Assembly (NCBI GenBank): GCA_902777855.1
Contig: CACYVN010000004.1
Span: 62,001 to 126,000, forward strand
DNA from: an uncultured bacterium
GTDB lineage: Bacteria; Cyanobacteriota; Vampirovibrionia; Gastranaerophilales; Gastranaerophilaceae
DNA length: 64,000 bases
Direction: 5' to 3'
Position numbers and translations under genes: made by a program. The first letter of the stretch is position 1. Every line of letters starts with the position of its first letter. Shown one piece after another: positions 47,539 to 56,642 of this stretch. Below the pieces are notes generated by a model. The model ran no database searches. It saw only the letters and a list, made by a program, of their open reading frames with translations, and was not told where the DNA came from.

Positions 47539-49017
47539 TTAGGCAACCGTTTGTTTTACAGCTTTTTGGGCTCTGTATAAACTTGTTTCTTTACCTAAAA
47601 TATCAAGAATACCGACCATATCAGCACCACAGGTTCTGCCTGTAATTGCGGCTCTTATTGCCCACATTGTAACCTTTGGTTTCATACCTGTTGTTTCTTT
47701 CCAGTATGCTCTGAAATCAGCTAATTTTTCATGCAGATTTTCCTCAGTCCATTCCCAGCCTTGCGCTTTTTCGATAAAATCTTTCAAAACATTTTGACAT
47801 TCATCACTTGCTAATGCTTTATCCCATGCTTCAGGTTCAATTGTTACATCTTTACCGAAGAAATAAGGAACGGCAGCTGTTATATCAGATAATAATGTCA
47901 AAGGTTCTCTTGTAAGTTCAACCATCTTTGTATACTGAGCATCAGAGAGTTCGTCAAGCGGATACATTGTCAGATAAGGTTTTAGCCTTTCTTTCAATTC
48001 TTCCATCGGAAGCATTTTGATATAATGACTGTTCATCCATTTCAATTTGTCGTACTCAAAAATTGAATTGGAAGAAGAAACCTCATTAATCCTGAAATCT
48101 TTAGCAATTTCATCTACTGTTTTGATTTCTTCGCCGTCAGATGGTGACCACCCCAAAAGTGCAACAAAGTTTATGAGTGCATTCGTCAGATAACCCTCTT
48201 TAACAAAGTCAGAAACTGCTGTAGCACCATGTCTTTTTGAAAGTTTACTTCTGTCAGGTGCAAGAATCATACCCAAATGTCCGAAACGAGGAACATCAAA
48301 CCCTAAAGCTTCAAAAATCAAAATCTGTTTATATGTATTTGAAATGTGATCCTCTCCTCTGATAACGTGACTAATCTTCATTAACGCATCATCAATTACA
48401 ACCGCATAATTGTATGTTGGCGCACCGTTTGATTTCATAATTACAAAATCGCCGATTAAATTTGTATCAACGTGAAGTTTGCCTTTAACCAAATCGTCAA
48501 ATTCAAGGATTGAAGAATCATGAAAAGCCGCCTGAGCCTTAGCAACATTAAATCTTATAGCAGGTTTTCTGCCTTCAGCTCTTAATTTTGCTTTTTCTTC
48601 TTCAGTTAAATTTTCGCATTTTTTTGAATATACATAGGCTCTTTTTTGTGCAGTAGCTTCTTCTTTTTCCGCTTCAAGTTCTTCGGGTGTACAGAAACAT
48701 TCGTAAGCAAAACCTTTGTCTAAAAGTTCCTGAATATATTTCGGATAAATATCAAATCTCTGTGACTGGGTATAAGGACCATAATCCCCGCCGACATCAG
48801 GACCTTCATCCCAATTTAATCCCAACGCTTTCAAACTGTCAAAAATATTATCGACATATTCCTGCTCTGTTCTCAAAGCATCAGTATCTTCAATTCTTAA
48901 AATAAATTTTCCGTTATTTTTCTTTGCAAATAAATAGTTAAATAAAGCCGTTCTTGCAGTTCCGATATGTAAATTTCCGCTCGGTGACGGTGCAATTCTT
49001 ACTCTTACGTCTGACAT
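47539..49017 (-). CDS. gltX: Glutamyl-tRNA synthetase
   Basis: A 492-residue class I aminoacyl-tRNA synthetase. The HIGH-type motif reads PSGNLHIGTART at residue 11 onward, the KMSKS-type motif KLSKRHGA lies near 255, and the zinc-like Cys segment YECFCTPEEL near 105. It charges tRNA-Glu; whether it also mischarges tRNA-Gln for GatCAB amidation cannot be told here, but a tRNA-Gln gene lies 10 kb downstream and no glutaminyl-tRNA synthetase is in the window. Monocistronic. Confidence 0.95.
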   Translation of the reverse strand: MSDVRVRIAPSPSGNLHIGTARTALFNYLFAKKNNGKFILRIEDTDALRTEQEYVDNIFDSLKALGLNWDEGPDVGGDYGPYTQSQRFDIYPKYIQELLDKGFAYECFCTPEELEAEKEEATAQKRAYVYSKKCENLTEEEKAKLRAEGRKPAIRFNVAKAQAAFHDSSILEFDDLVKGKLHVDTNLIGDFVIMKSNGAPTYNYAVVIDDALMKISHVIRGEDHISNTYKQILIFEALGFDVPRFGHLGMILAPDRSKLSKRHGATAVSDFVKEGYLTNALINFVALLGWSPSDGEEIKTVDEIAKDFRINEVSSSNSIFEYDKLKWMNSHYIKMLPMEELKERLKPYLTMYPLDELSDAQYTKMVELTREPLTLLSDITAAVPYFFGKDVTIEPEAWDKALASDECQNVLKDFIEKAQGWEWTEENLHEKLADFRAYWKETTGMKPKVTMWAIRAAITGRTCGADMVGILDILGKETSLYRAQKAVKQTVA

Positions 49018-49160
49018 TTTTGCCTTCTTTCTAAATTATTTTCACGTTGGCGTAGCAACACCAACCTACTTTATTTCGGTAAAACAATCGTATCACAACG
49101 GAAATGTCATTTCAAGAGAATGTATACAAGATTTTTAGCTATCGCTCAGAATGACGTATT

Positions 49161-50624
49161 TTAATCCTGCGGGAATTCAATCTGTGATTCAATACCATCA
49201 TCCGAATTTTTTTCATCTTCTAACATTAAATCTATAATTCCCTGCGTTTTATCTTCATATTTCTGAATTTTTTGTTCTCTTTTATCAATACTTTTTTGAG
49301 TTTTTTCAATTTTCTTTTCTAACTTTTTGATATCTTTTTGCGTCTGTTCGACCTGATAATTATGATACATTTCTTCAAGCTCGGTACCTTCTGTTGAACC
49401 TGCGAATTTCTGTAATGCCTTATTATCTCTATATTTATCTTTATAATCAGCCGTAAGGTCTTTTAATTCGTATTTATAATCCTCGTTAATTTTTTTGAGT
49501 TCCGCCCTGTTTGCTGCTTTTTTCTGTTTTTCAATAACCTTATCCTGCTTTTCAAGAAATTTTTCTTCTTTAATAACAACCTGGTACTCCTGGGCACCGT
49601 CTTTTTGAAGTTTAAAACCGTTCATACTGATTTTGGGAACAAAATCTTTATTAAACGTGATAAGTTTTGTTTGTTCTCCATAGCAATCAACACTCCAAGT
49701 TCCTAAAAAAACCGGTTTTTCTCCTGTATAAGCATATGCCTGAACTACAACTCTGTCAGGGTATCCCGCATCAAAACCAAGCGGTCTTATATCCCATCTT
49801 TTTTCAATTAAATTAAGGTTTGCATACTCTTTCCAGTAGTATTTTATAGCATCCCGAACAGCAGACAAATCATAACTTTTTTTACTTGTAAAATCATAAA
49901 TATAAATTCTTGTTTCCCAAATACCATCTTCCCCGCTTCCGATTTTCTCTTTCGCTAAAAGCTTCGTTCCGTCAGCACTGAAATCCACAGGGGTTAATGT
50001 CCTGAATGCCGCATAATTATCAATAGCCTTATCCGTTGAAAGAATAGGATTTTCCCATCTGTGCGAAACATTTGCCTTGAGAATTTTATTCATATTGTTT
50101 TCATTTTGATCAAGCGGAATAACAAACAAATCCGCACCAACAGAACCTGAATCATTGTAATAATAAATTGCGGGGTAAACCATTTTTGTATAATCAGGCG
50201 AGGTCACCCCGAGCCCGTTTACCTGTCTTGCAAAATATAATTTTCTGCCAAGTTTTAGTTCAACACCCCCGGGAGGATCATTGTATTTTACAACTTTAAA
50301 TAACGGTTGCGGAACATATTTAAAATCAGACGGGCGCTCAATTTTAGGCGTTTGGACCTCAAAAGTTGAAGGTTCTTTATACTCGGAACGCTTTTGATAT
50401 TCTTCTTCAGTCATATAAGGTGATATTTCTCTGCCTAAGACACGCTTGTCACGTTTATATTGCAAATCTTCTTTCTGAACTTTATAAACATATTGAATTT
50501 CTTTAGAACGGTAATCTTTTTTCCCAAACGGATTGCGGAATTTTGACACTTTAGTTTTTGGGGTAGCAGCAAATGCACATACTCCGAACAACAATATTAA
50601 TAATGTTATTAAAATCTTTTTCAT
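49161..50624 (-). CDS. Secreted beta-propeller-like protein with a coiled-coil end
   Basis: An exported protein of about 487 residues and unknown family. The preferred ATG at 50624 has AGGA 8-9 bases upstream and gives a signal peptide (MKKILITLLILLFGVCAFA). Residues 90-340 have alternating beta strands with TolB/WD-like phrases (LTPVDFSADGTKLLAKEKIG; WETRIYIYDFTSKKSYDL). The last 130 residues form a Lys/Glu/Gln coiled coil (KKLEKKIEKTQKSIDKREQK). It may act in the periplasm as an envelope scaffold, but no partner is evident. Confidence 0.75.
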   Translation of the reverse strand: MKKILITLLILLFGVCAFAATPKTKVSKFRNPFGKKDYRSKEIQYVYKVQKEDLQYKRDKRVLGREISPYMTEEEYQKRSEYKEPSTFEVQTPKIERPSDFKYVPQPLFKVVKYNDPPGGVELKLGRKLYFARQVNGLGVTSPDYTKMVYPAIYYYNDSGSVGADLFVIPLDQNENNMNKILKANVSHRWENPILSTDKAIDNYAAFRTLTPVDFSADGTKLLAKEKIGSGEDGIWETRIYIYDFTSKKSYDLSAVRDAIKYYWKEYANLNLIEKRWDIRPLGFDAGYPDRVVVQAYAYTGEKPVFLGTWSVDCYGEQTKLITFNKDFVPKISMNGFKLQKDGAQEYQVVIKEEKFLEKQDKVIEKQKKAANRAELKKINEDYKYELKDLTADYKDKYRDNKALQKFAGSTEGTELEEMYHNYQVEQTQKDIKKLEKKIEKTQKSIDKREQKIQKYEDKTQGIIDLMLEDEKNSDDGIESQIEFPQD

Positions 50625-50656
50625 TTTTATCATCCTAACTGACAGTTTTACTGCTA

Positions 50657-50675
50657 TCCTGAACTTGTTTCAGGA
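50657..50675. repeat. Short CCTGAACTTGTTTCAGG hairpin
   Basis: A 19-bp palindrome (TCCTGAACTTGTTTCAGGA) in the 130-bp gap between the exported protein and the response regulator. It is another member of the dispersed family at 8764, 27398 and 47036. Confidence 0.65.
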
Positions 50676-50766
50676 CCTCACCCGAATCAGATTTAAAAAT
50701 ATCGATTACGGAGTACATCAAAATCTCCTTGTTTACAGGTTTTAATTAAACAATTTATCAAGTCAA

Positions 50767-51441
50767 CTATACAAGTCCGTCCTTCATAGCCGTTGCAACA
50801 GCTTTTGCCCTTGTCTTGACATAAAGTTTCTGCAAAATATTATGAACATGAGTTTTTGTTGTGGCGATAGTTATAACCAGCTTCTTTGAGATTTGAGGAT
50901 TATTCAAACCCTCTACAAGCAGAGCTAAAACTTCCATCTCTCTTTCGGTTAAACCGTAAAGATTTTTGCCTTTTTTATAATTAATTTCACCGTTAGGTTC
51001 TTCAACCACCGAAGTTTTGCGAATATTTGAAAGCACCACTCTTGCAATTGCAGGGTCAAGCCAGCCGACTCCTTCACTTACAGCTTTGATCGCCGTTATT
51101 GTCTGCTCTGAAGTTGCTCCCTTTGTAATGTAACCGTCTGCACCTGCCGCAAACGAATCCAAAATATCACTTTCATCATCCCTTGAAGTATTCATAAGAA
51201 CTTTGATTTCAGGAACGGCATTCTTTATTTTTCTCGTTGCTTCAATTCCGTCAATTGTCGGTATCCCTATATCCATTACAACCAAATCCGGTCTTAATTC
51301 AAGTGCCTGTTCGACACCTTCCTGCCCGTCAGCACTTGTCCCAACGACATCAATAATACCACTGTTTGAAAGTGCAAATGACAGACCCATTCTTGTCATA
51401 TCATGGTCTTCTATAATGGTTACTTTTATCTTTTTATCCAT
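50767..51441 (-). CDS. NarL/LuxR-type response regulator
   Basis: A 224-residue DNA-binding regulator. The receiver (residues 4-125) has acidic EDHD near 12, phospho-acceptor Asp in LVVMDIGIPTIDG and a Lys in GYITKGA. The output domain (155-224) is a LuxR helix-turn-helix (LTEREMEVLALLVEGLNNPQ; TTKTHVHNILQKLYVKTRAK). It begins 2 bp after the stop of the histidine kinase gene, so the two form a two-component system. Target genes are unknown. Confidence 0.93.
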   Translation of the reverse strand: MDKKIKVTIIEDHDMTRMGLSFALSNSGIIDVVGTSADGQEGVEQALELRPDLVVMDIGIPTIDGIEATRKIKNAVPEIKVLMNTSRDDESDILDSFAAGADGYITKGATSEQTITAIKAVSEGVGWLDPAIARVVLSNIRKTSVVEEPNGEINYKKGKNLYGLTEREMEVLALLVEGLNNPQISKKLVITIATTKTHVHNILQKLYVKTRAKAVATAMKDGLV

Positions 51442-51443
51442 AA

Positions 51444-53015
51444 CTAAACCGCCCTTGCTTTTGCAGCGACATCTGTCAGTAAGAACGAAAACTCGCTGCC
51501 TTTATTTACTTTACTCTCTACCCAAATCTTTCCGCCATGTGCTTCAACAATTTGCCTTGAAAGATATAATCCCAAACCTGTTCCGGTTGAACGCTTTTTG
51601 GTTGTGCCCTGTGAAAATCTTTTGAACAAATTCGGAACATCTTCTTTTGGTATTCCGTTTCCGTTATCTGCAACTGAAAAAATTAAATCTCCGTTCTGTA
51701 ATTTCATATAGATATCTATTGTTCCGTCTTTGTTTGTATAATTCAGTGCATTCCCGCACAAGTTCATAATTACACGCTTAATCTCAGCTCTGTCAGCATC
51801 AATTAACATTTCTTCCTTAAAATCGGAATGAACATCGAAATGTATATTTTTACTCTTTGCAAGCGGAGAAAGTTCTTCATAACACTGCCTCAAAAGCGAA
51901 TTTACATCAAAAACAGTTTTACAAAGATTGAGTTTCCCGCTCTCAAATCTGTAAACTTCCAATAAAGCATTAACTAAACCAAGCAAATCTTCGTTGCTTT
52001 TAGCCATAACCGTCAGCATTTCTTTCTGCTGATCGGATATTTGCCCCAAAGAACCATCAAGAAAGAAATTCAGAGTTTTGATAGCTGCAGTTAGCGGAGT
52101 TCTTAAATCATGAGTTAAGGTTGCAATAAAATCATCTCTTAATCTTTCTGTTTCTTTCTGGGCGGTAAAGTTTCTTATAACACCGACATATCTTTCTCCG
52201 TCAGACAATGATGCAAAATTTATTTCGGCAGGAATATATTCCCCGCTCAGACTATTTCTGATATACAAATCTCTCAGCAAAAATTCTGACTGTTCTTCTG
52301 CCAAACCGAGAATAGAGGATTGAACTTCGGACTTTGGAGCTTTGTTCAGCGCAGGATTATCAGTATATGCAATTTGCTGTATTGACATATCGCACAATGT
52401 TTCCTGTGATAGACCGGTCAAATTTTCACAAGCAGGATTTACCTGTTCAATTTGTCCCTTTTTATTTATTATTATGATACCGTCTGCGCAGTAATTTATA
52501 ATTCCCGACAGTTTATCATTTGCTACAACAAGCTCTTTTGTACGTTCTTCTACAAGTTCTTCCAGCTTTTCGGAATATTTTTTCAATTCTTTTTGCGCAA
52601 TTTCAAGCTCGTTTATTTTATTTCTTAAATCTTCAAGCAAATGACTTCTTTCAATCCCGTTTTTGATATTAATCTTTAAATCATCATCATCCCAAGGTTT
52701 TTCAATATATTTATACACACCGATTTCATTAATGGTTTTAATAGCATTTTCTTTATCCGCATAACCTGTAAGCAAAATCATACTTGTTTCCGGATAAAGT
52801 TTTTTTGCTTCTCTTAAAAACTCCAATCCGTTCATTTCGGGCATCATAAAATCAGAAATTATCAAATCAGGTTTTTCAATTTTTAAATATTCAAGAGCTT
52901 CTGCAGGATTATTATAAATGACAACGTCAGCGAATCCTTCAACCCTCATCAAAATAGAAAAAGTCGAAGTTGCCAATTTATCATCGTCAACAAACAATAT
53001 CTTCCCTAAACTCAT
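51444..53015 (-). CDS. REC-PAS histidine kinase
   Basis: A 523-residue cytoplasmic sensor kinase with an N-terminal receiver (residues 4-120; Asp in LIISDFMMPEMNG), a coiled-coil linker (128-165), a PAS domain (168-290; NPACENLTGLSQETL), the phospho-His in LTHDLRTPLTAAI near 300, and the ATPase domain (395-515; NLCGNALNYTNKDG, VADNGNGIPKED, GTGLGLYLSRQIVEAHGG). It lacks membrane segments, so it senses a cytoplasmic cue or is itself phosphorylated by another kinase. The NarL-type regulator follows in the same transcript. Confidence 0.92.
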   Translation of the reverse strand: MSLGKILFVDDDKLATSTFSILMRVEGFADVVIYNNPAEALEYLKIEKPDLIISDFMMPEMNGLEFLREAKKLYPETSMILLTGYADKENAIKTINEIGVYKYIEKPWDDDDLKINIKNGIERSHLLEDLRNKINELEIAQKELKKYSEKLEELVEERTKELVVANDKLSGIINYCADGIIIINKKGQIEQVNPACENLTGLSQETLCDMSIQQIAYTDNPALNKAPKSEVQSSILGLAEEQSEFLLRDLYIRNSLSGEYIPAEINFASLSDGERYVGVIRNFTAQKETERLRDDFIATLTHDLRTPLTAAIKTLNFFLDGSLGQISDQQKEMLTVMAKSNEDLLGLVNALLEVYRFESGKLNLCKTVFDVNSLLRQCYEELSPLAKSKNIHFDVHSDFKEEMLIDADRAEIKRVIMNLCGNALNYTNKDGTIDIYMKLQNGDLIFSVADNGNGIPKEDVPNLFKRFSQGTTKKRSTGTGLGLYLSRQIVEAHGGKIWVESKVNKGSEFSFLLTDVAAKARAV

Positions 53016-53081
53016 ATCTATATCATATATTATTAAACTGTTTCGGACAAATTGTTTACAAATTTGAAATATAAAAAAATA

Positions 53082-53577
53082 AAGCAGTCCGTAAGCCGTG
53101 TTCTGTTTTAGATAATCATCTGTCTGGTCTCTGGATTACTCCAAAGCTCAAGCGGTTCTTTCTCGGGTTGGCGAACAACCTTTATAACCCCGAACTCAAC
53201 CTTGCATCCGACATGGGTTTACCTAGCCGGAGCCTTCCGGCTCCGCTGGTGATGCTCTTACCTCACCGTTGCACCATCGCCTGTGATATGAAATCCATCG
53301 GCAGTCTGTTGCTTAAACCTTTTCCGCCTGCGCAATCATAGATTGCTTCGTTCATTCCGCTAACGCTTCATTCACAACGGCGGTCATATAATGTCAGTGC
53401 CCTGCTCGTCTTGCCCTGTGGCAAGCCGACACCTGCACTAACACCGGCTGAAGCATTCATTTCTGTGGCACTATCCGCCGGCTCACGCCGCCCGGAGTTT
53501 CTCCGGATGCCTGTTCTTGGATGCACGGACTTTCCTCATTCGCAAATGCTTGCAAACGCGATTATCCGACTGCTTTA
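53082..53577 (-). ncRNA. rnpB: RNase P RNA, type A
   Basis: The catalytic RNA that trims tRNA 5' ends. On the minus strand all landmark segments occur in order: the 5' GCAGTC strand of P1, GAGGAAAGTCCGTGC, the CACAGAAA segment, the GGTGAGGTAAGAGC segment, AAACCCATGTCGGATGCAAGG-like J11/12-P4 sequence (split here), ACAGAACACGGCTTACGG and the closing strand GGACTGC. At about 496 nt it is longer than most type A RNAs; the extra length seems to be in the P12-like arm around 53330-53390. Open frames crossing this region are spurious. Confidence 0.95.
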
Positions 53578-53590
53578 TTTTTTTTTCAAT

Positions 53591-54280
53591 CTACGGGTTA
53601 TCTTTGTCTGAACCTGTTATATCAAAATCAATACCGACTGCTTTTTGAGCCCAATCTTCTGTTATATCAAGCTTGCCATCAGCGCTGACTTTAACCGTAA
53701 ATCTGTCAAAATCCTTTTTCTTATCACAATTTGTACCGTCAGTATCTTCAGGGCTCTTGCAATTTGGTTTGTCCGGACCGTTAACATCAATCATAAATTC
53801 TATTGACGGATTTGTGTTTGAATGAGCCAACTTCATATTCTGAGCCGTCCAAACCATACTGTCTTTTGTTTTAAATTCGTATGTAGATTCTCCGTCTAAA
53901 TTTACGGAATTATCCGTCTTGTTATTTTTTAAATCAAGTTTATTTATAAACAGTGTAAGGAATTTTGAATTTGCATCTTCCTGCTCAATATAATCTTCAT
54001 TATATCTACCGCCCCACATTACGCAATCGGCATAACCGTATCCGTCATCAAAGCCTTCTCTTATTTCGTCTTCACTTGCCTGAGTTTTATTCGGATAACA
54101 AGCTTCATCATTAATCAGACTGTTTGTTATAGTCTGAACTGCATAGTATGCTCTTTTTGCCATCAATGCATTCTGGTCCGGCATAATATTAAATATAACC
54201 GGAAGTAATATTGCTATAAGCACACCTATTACTGCCAGTGCAATAAGTAATTCTGTTAAAGTGAATGCTTTAATCTTCAT
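53591..54280 (-). CDS. Type IV pilin-like protein
   Basis: A 229-residue prepilin or pseudopilin. The class III leader is very short (MKIKA), followed by FTLTELLIALAVIGVLIAIL with Glu at mature position 5. Position -1 is Ala where prepilin peptidase normally sees Gly. The globular part contains a Cys-rich end (CKSPEDTDGTNC) that may form a disulfide loop. It starts 14 bp after rnpB on the same strand, and no assembly genes are adjacent. It may connect functionally with the PilB-like ATPase at 38621. Confidence 0.85.
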   Translation of the reverse strand: MKIKAFTLTELLIALAVIGVLIAILLPVIFNIMPDQNALMAKRAYYAVQTITNSLINDEACYPNKTQASEDEIREGFDDGYGYADCVMWGGRYNEDYIEQEDANSKFLTLFINKLDLKNNKTDNSVNLDGESTYEFKTKDSMVWTAQNMKLAHSNTNPSIEFMIDVNGPDKPNCKSPEDTDGTNCDKKKDFDRFTVKVSADGKLDITEDWAQKAVGIDFDITGSDKDNP

Positions 54281-54328
54281 ATTTAATTTCCTTTCAAAAA
54301 TAATACTCCGTAATTATACAATGTGACA

Positions 54329-54357
54329 TTGTTTTTTTCAACACAAAATGATATAAT
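54329..54357 (+). promoter_or_regulatory. Promoter upstream of the 54530 gene
   Basis: TTGTTT and a perfect TATAAT box with a 17-bp spacer, 172 bp before the next start codon on this strand. The implied leader contains a 20-bp palindrome at 54445-54464. Confidence 0.5.
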
Positions 54358-54444
54358 GTCCATCGAAAAATACAACAGACAAGATATGTAAACTTTTATT
54401 AACAAAGTAGCAAAATAATATATTCAGACGAGTTAATATCTTGT

Positions 54445-54464
54445 CATGTATTTTAAAATACATG
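54445..54464. promoter_or_regulatory. Perfect 20-bp palindrome in the leader
   Basis: CATGTATTTTAAAATACATG is fully self-complementary. It could be a dimeric repressor operator or an RNA hairpin in the 5' leader of the gene at 54530. Confidence 0.5.
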
Positions 54465-54529
54465 AAGAGAAAGTATAAACACGGATATTCAGAATCTTTA
54501 AAACTAATACAAAGTTAGTTGCAGAGTGC

Positions 54530-54928
54530 ATGAATGACCAAACAAAAGGTAAGTCTATGGTCGATAACAGGTCTGCCGGATTTTTCGGTATAGGTGGAGC
54601 ATTTAATTTTAAAAGCGGTGACATATCAGGCACTGCCGCAAAATTATCTGATGACAAAATGGGGCAGGGCGGAGAATATTTTGCCCAGCAAAAAGCCGAA
54701 GAAGACGAAAATGCCAACGCTCAAGAACCTCGTTATATGGATCAGAGTGCTGTTTTAAGAGCATCCTTAAATTCTCTTGCAATGATGAACGTTGCAAATA
54801 TCATAAATTCGCATAAACGTAAACCCGCACTTGAAGAACAGGAAGAAAAAATCGAGCGTGATTTGGATGAAATGATTCGTGTTCAACGAGTTTCCAATCC
54901 GTTTAAAGATAACAAAAAACAATTTTAG
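54530..54928 (+). CDS. Lineage-specific soluble protein (132 aa)
   Basis: A 132-residue polar protein (123 if it starts at the ATG at 54557, which has the better ribosome-binding site, AAAGG). A Gly-rich segment near the start (AGFFGIGGAFNFKSGDISGT) is followed by Ala/Glu-rich and Lys/Glu-rich helices (EEQEEKIERDLDEMIRVQRV). No known domain, signal peptide or membrane helix. It ends 6 bp from the stop of the convergent phosphatase-like gene. Function unknown. Confidence 0.7.
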   Translation: MNDQTKGKSMVDNRSAGFFGIGGAFNFKSGDISGTAAKLSDDKMGQGGEYFAQQKAEEDENANAQEPRYMDQSAVLRASLNSLAMMNVANIINSHKRKPALEEQEEKIERDLDEMIRVQRVSNPFKDNKKQF

Positions 54929-54933
54929 TATTT

Positions 54934-55710
54934 TTACATTTGTGAGATTTTATCTCTAAAATTTTCTTCAAATTCAGGTGTCCAACCGATAGACTCTTTA
55001 TCTTCAGGTGTCATATTTTGATATATATCTTCGGCAATATCCGGAATATCACTAATCATTTCCGGCGAATAAATTTTACAGGCAATTTTGACTTTCGGAT
55101 TAAAAAGATTATTGAATTTCACAGCCGCATCCGTTTTGTATGTACCACATTCACAACCCATATAAATATACTCTTTCTGCATAGTTTTTATAAACTCTAT
55201 GAGTTTATCTTTTTTTTCTTTTGGATTAAAAAGCCTGTTTCGCATCCTGCGTATATCGAAATCAAAGTATTCAAACCCTGCTCTTTTCATTTTTTCTTCA
55301 TAAGATTCACCGTAATCTCCAAGATTTATTATGGTCTTTATCCCGGCATCTTTAAGTTTTTCGAGCACCCAATCAGGAGCATCATAAAGGGTTGCACCTC
55401 TGTATATATTCGGAGTGTATCTTAAAGACCTTGAAATATTGTGTAAATTTGAGATATTCAATTCCGACATTACATCCCCGTCAATTTTTTTCGGTTTATT
55501 TACAAAGAAATTGAGCAGTTTTTGCATCTCATATTCGTCAAGACGGGGTTCGTTTTCATAGATACTGTAATAGGGCATAGTTTCGTATTCATGAATCTCC
55601 CGGATAAATTTTCGCCTTTCCTGAGATATTTCATCATCATAAGCAATAATATTATCGTCGTTACTCTTAAAACTCGGGATTTTATATAAACTTACAGGCT
55701 GAATCTTCAT
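54934..55710 (-). CDS. Tyrosine/dual-specificity phosphatase-like protein with altered P-loop
   Basis: A 258-residue protein resembling the Y_phosphatase3 group: RGATLYDAPDWVLEKLKDAG near residue 104, then TIINLGDYGE, then a P-loop-like CECGTYKT at residue 186. The catalytic Cys is present, but C-x5-R has become C-x5-K, so phosphatase activity is doubtful or altered. The N terminus (MKIQPVSLYKIPSFKSNDD) fits the lineage motif type found in neighbouring genes. It is followed by a CheR-like gene on the same strand. Phosphoprotein binding is a possible alternative role. Confidence 0.7.
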   Translation of the reverse strand: MKIQPVSLYKIPSFKSNDDNIIAYDDEISQERRKFIREIHEYETMPYYSIYENEPRLDEYEMQKLLNFFVNKPKKIDGDVMSELNISNLHNISRSLRYTPNIYRGATLYDAPDWVLEKLKDAGIKTIINLGDYGESYEEKMKRAGFEYFDFDIRRMRNRLFNPKEKKDKLIEFIKTMQKEYIYMGCECGTYKTDAAVKFNNLFNPKVKIACKIYSPEMISDIPDIAEDIYQNMTPEDKESIGWTPEFEENFRDKISQM

Positions 55711-55746
55711 AGAAAAATTAAAACACGAAAAATTTTTTTTTTGCCT

Positions 55747-56613
55747 TTAGCCCTTTTGATAAATACCGGGAGCAATTTCTTTGAAATTTTTCCAACCTGC
55801 GGTTTTTAAGCTTTCGGTTCTAAATTCATAGGGATCCGTAATAAAATATCCTTTTGGCTTTAAAACTCTGCCGATATGTTTTATTGTTTCTATTTCGTCA
55901 GCCTCAGGCTGAATATAAGGCAAAATATTATTTGCAGAAATTACATCAAATTTGTTATCGGGATAATCTAAAATTGCCTCCTGAATACGGCTGTCCCATT
56001 TGGATTTTGCAGAATTATCGTACGTTCCTTTAAGGAAATCAAATATTTCATCATTTATCCTGTAATGCAATATTTTTTGCAGCAGTTCAGGAAACATTAG
56101 GGAATATAAATATTTATCAACCGGATTCATTTCTGATTCTCTGTCAGGATTGACAAACCATCTGTCATAACTGTCTTTTACAAAACTTTTTTGGGCATAT
56201 TTAGGGAATTTTTCATATTCAAACATATGAGGAAAAGCCTGCTTTTTAAGTTCATACTCTGACGGTTTTGACTGCAAATCTACCGTATATAAATCAACAT
56301 TATCTTTCAAAGTCCTTTCTTTAATTATCCCTTTAATGGATGCCAAATGAGAAAACGGTTCCTGGGAACTGCCTATTCCTGCAATAAGTATTTGCTTTTG
56401 TTTATCCGGCTTTTCAAAAATTCCGGCATAAAGATTTTCTATATCTTTATAACCACCTCCCGATAAAAGTACCGAACCACGTCTGAAATAACACGATACG
56501 GTACTGTTATATTTATAAAAATCAGGATGAGCCATAAAATTCGGCTTAGATTGTTTATAACGATTCCGACTATAAATATCTGAACATGTAACAGGAGAAA
56601 TATACATATTCAA
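55747..56613 (-). CDS. CheR-like SAM-dependent methyltransferase
   Basis: A 288-residue class I methyltransferase with a CheR flavour: motif I reads LIAGIGSSQEPFSHLA near residue 95 (CheR has GCSTGEEPYS), an acidic motif lies in YTVDLQSK near 130, and NKFDVISANNILPYI with LKPKGYFITDPYE form the later motifs near 237-268. The N-terminal alpha domain that grips chemoreceptors is not obvious. The start region contains KPNFMAHPDF. No chemotaxis genes are nearby, so the substrate may not be a chemoreceptor. Confidence 0.75.
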   Translation of the reverse strand: MNMYISPVTCSDIYSRNRYKQSKPNFMAHPDFYKYNSTVSCYFRRGSVLLSGGGYKDIENLYAGIFEKPDKQKQILIAGIGSSQEPFSHLASIKGIIKERTLKDNVDLYTVDLQSKPSEYELKKQAFPHMFEYEKFPKYAQKSFVKDSYDRWFVNPDRESEMNPVDKYLYSLMFPELLQKILHYRINDEIFDFLKGTYDNSAKSKWDSRIQEAILDYPDNKFDVISANNILPYIQPEADEIETIKHIGRVLKPKGYFITDPYEFRTESLKTAGWKNFKEIAPGIYQKG

Positions 56614-56642
56614 CTAAAAACCGCTGAAAATATAATTTGCTT

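Noticed and set aside
53411-53611. Open frame on the plus strand of the 53.4-53.6 kb region
   Set aside because: It lies antisense to RNase P RNA, whose conserved segments fully explain the sequence.
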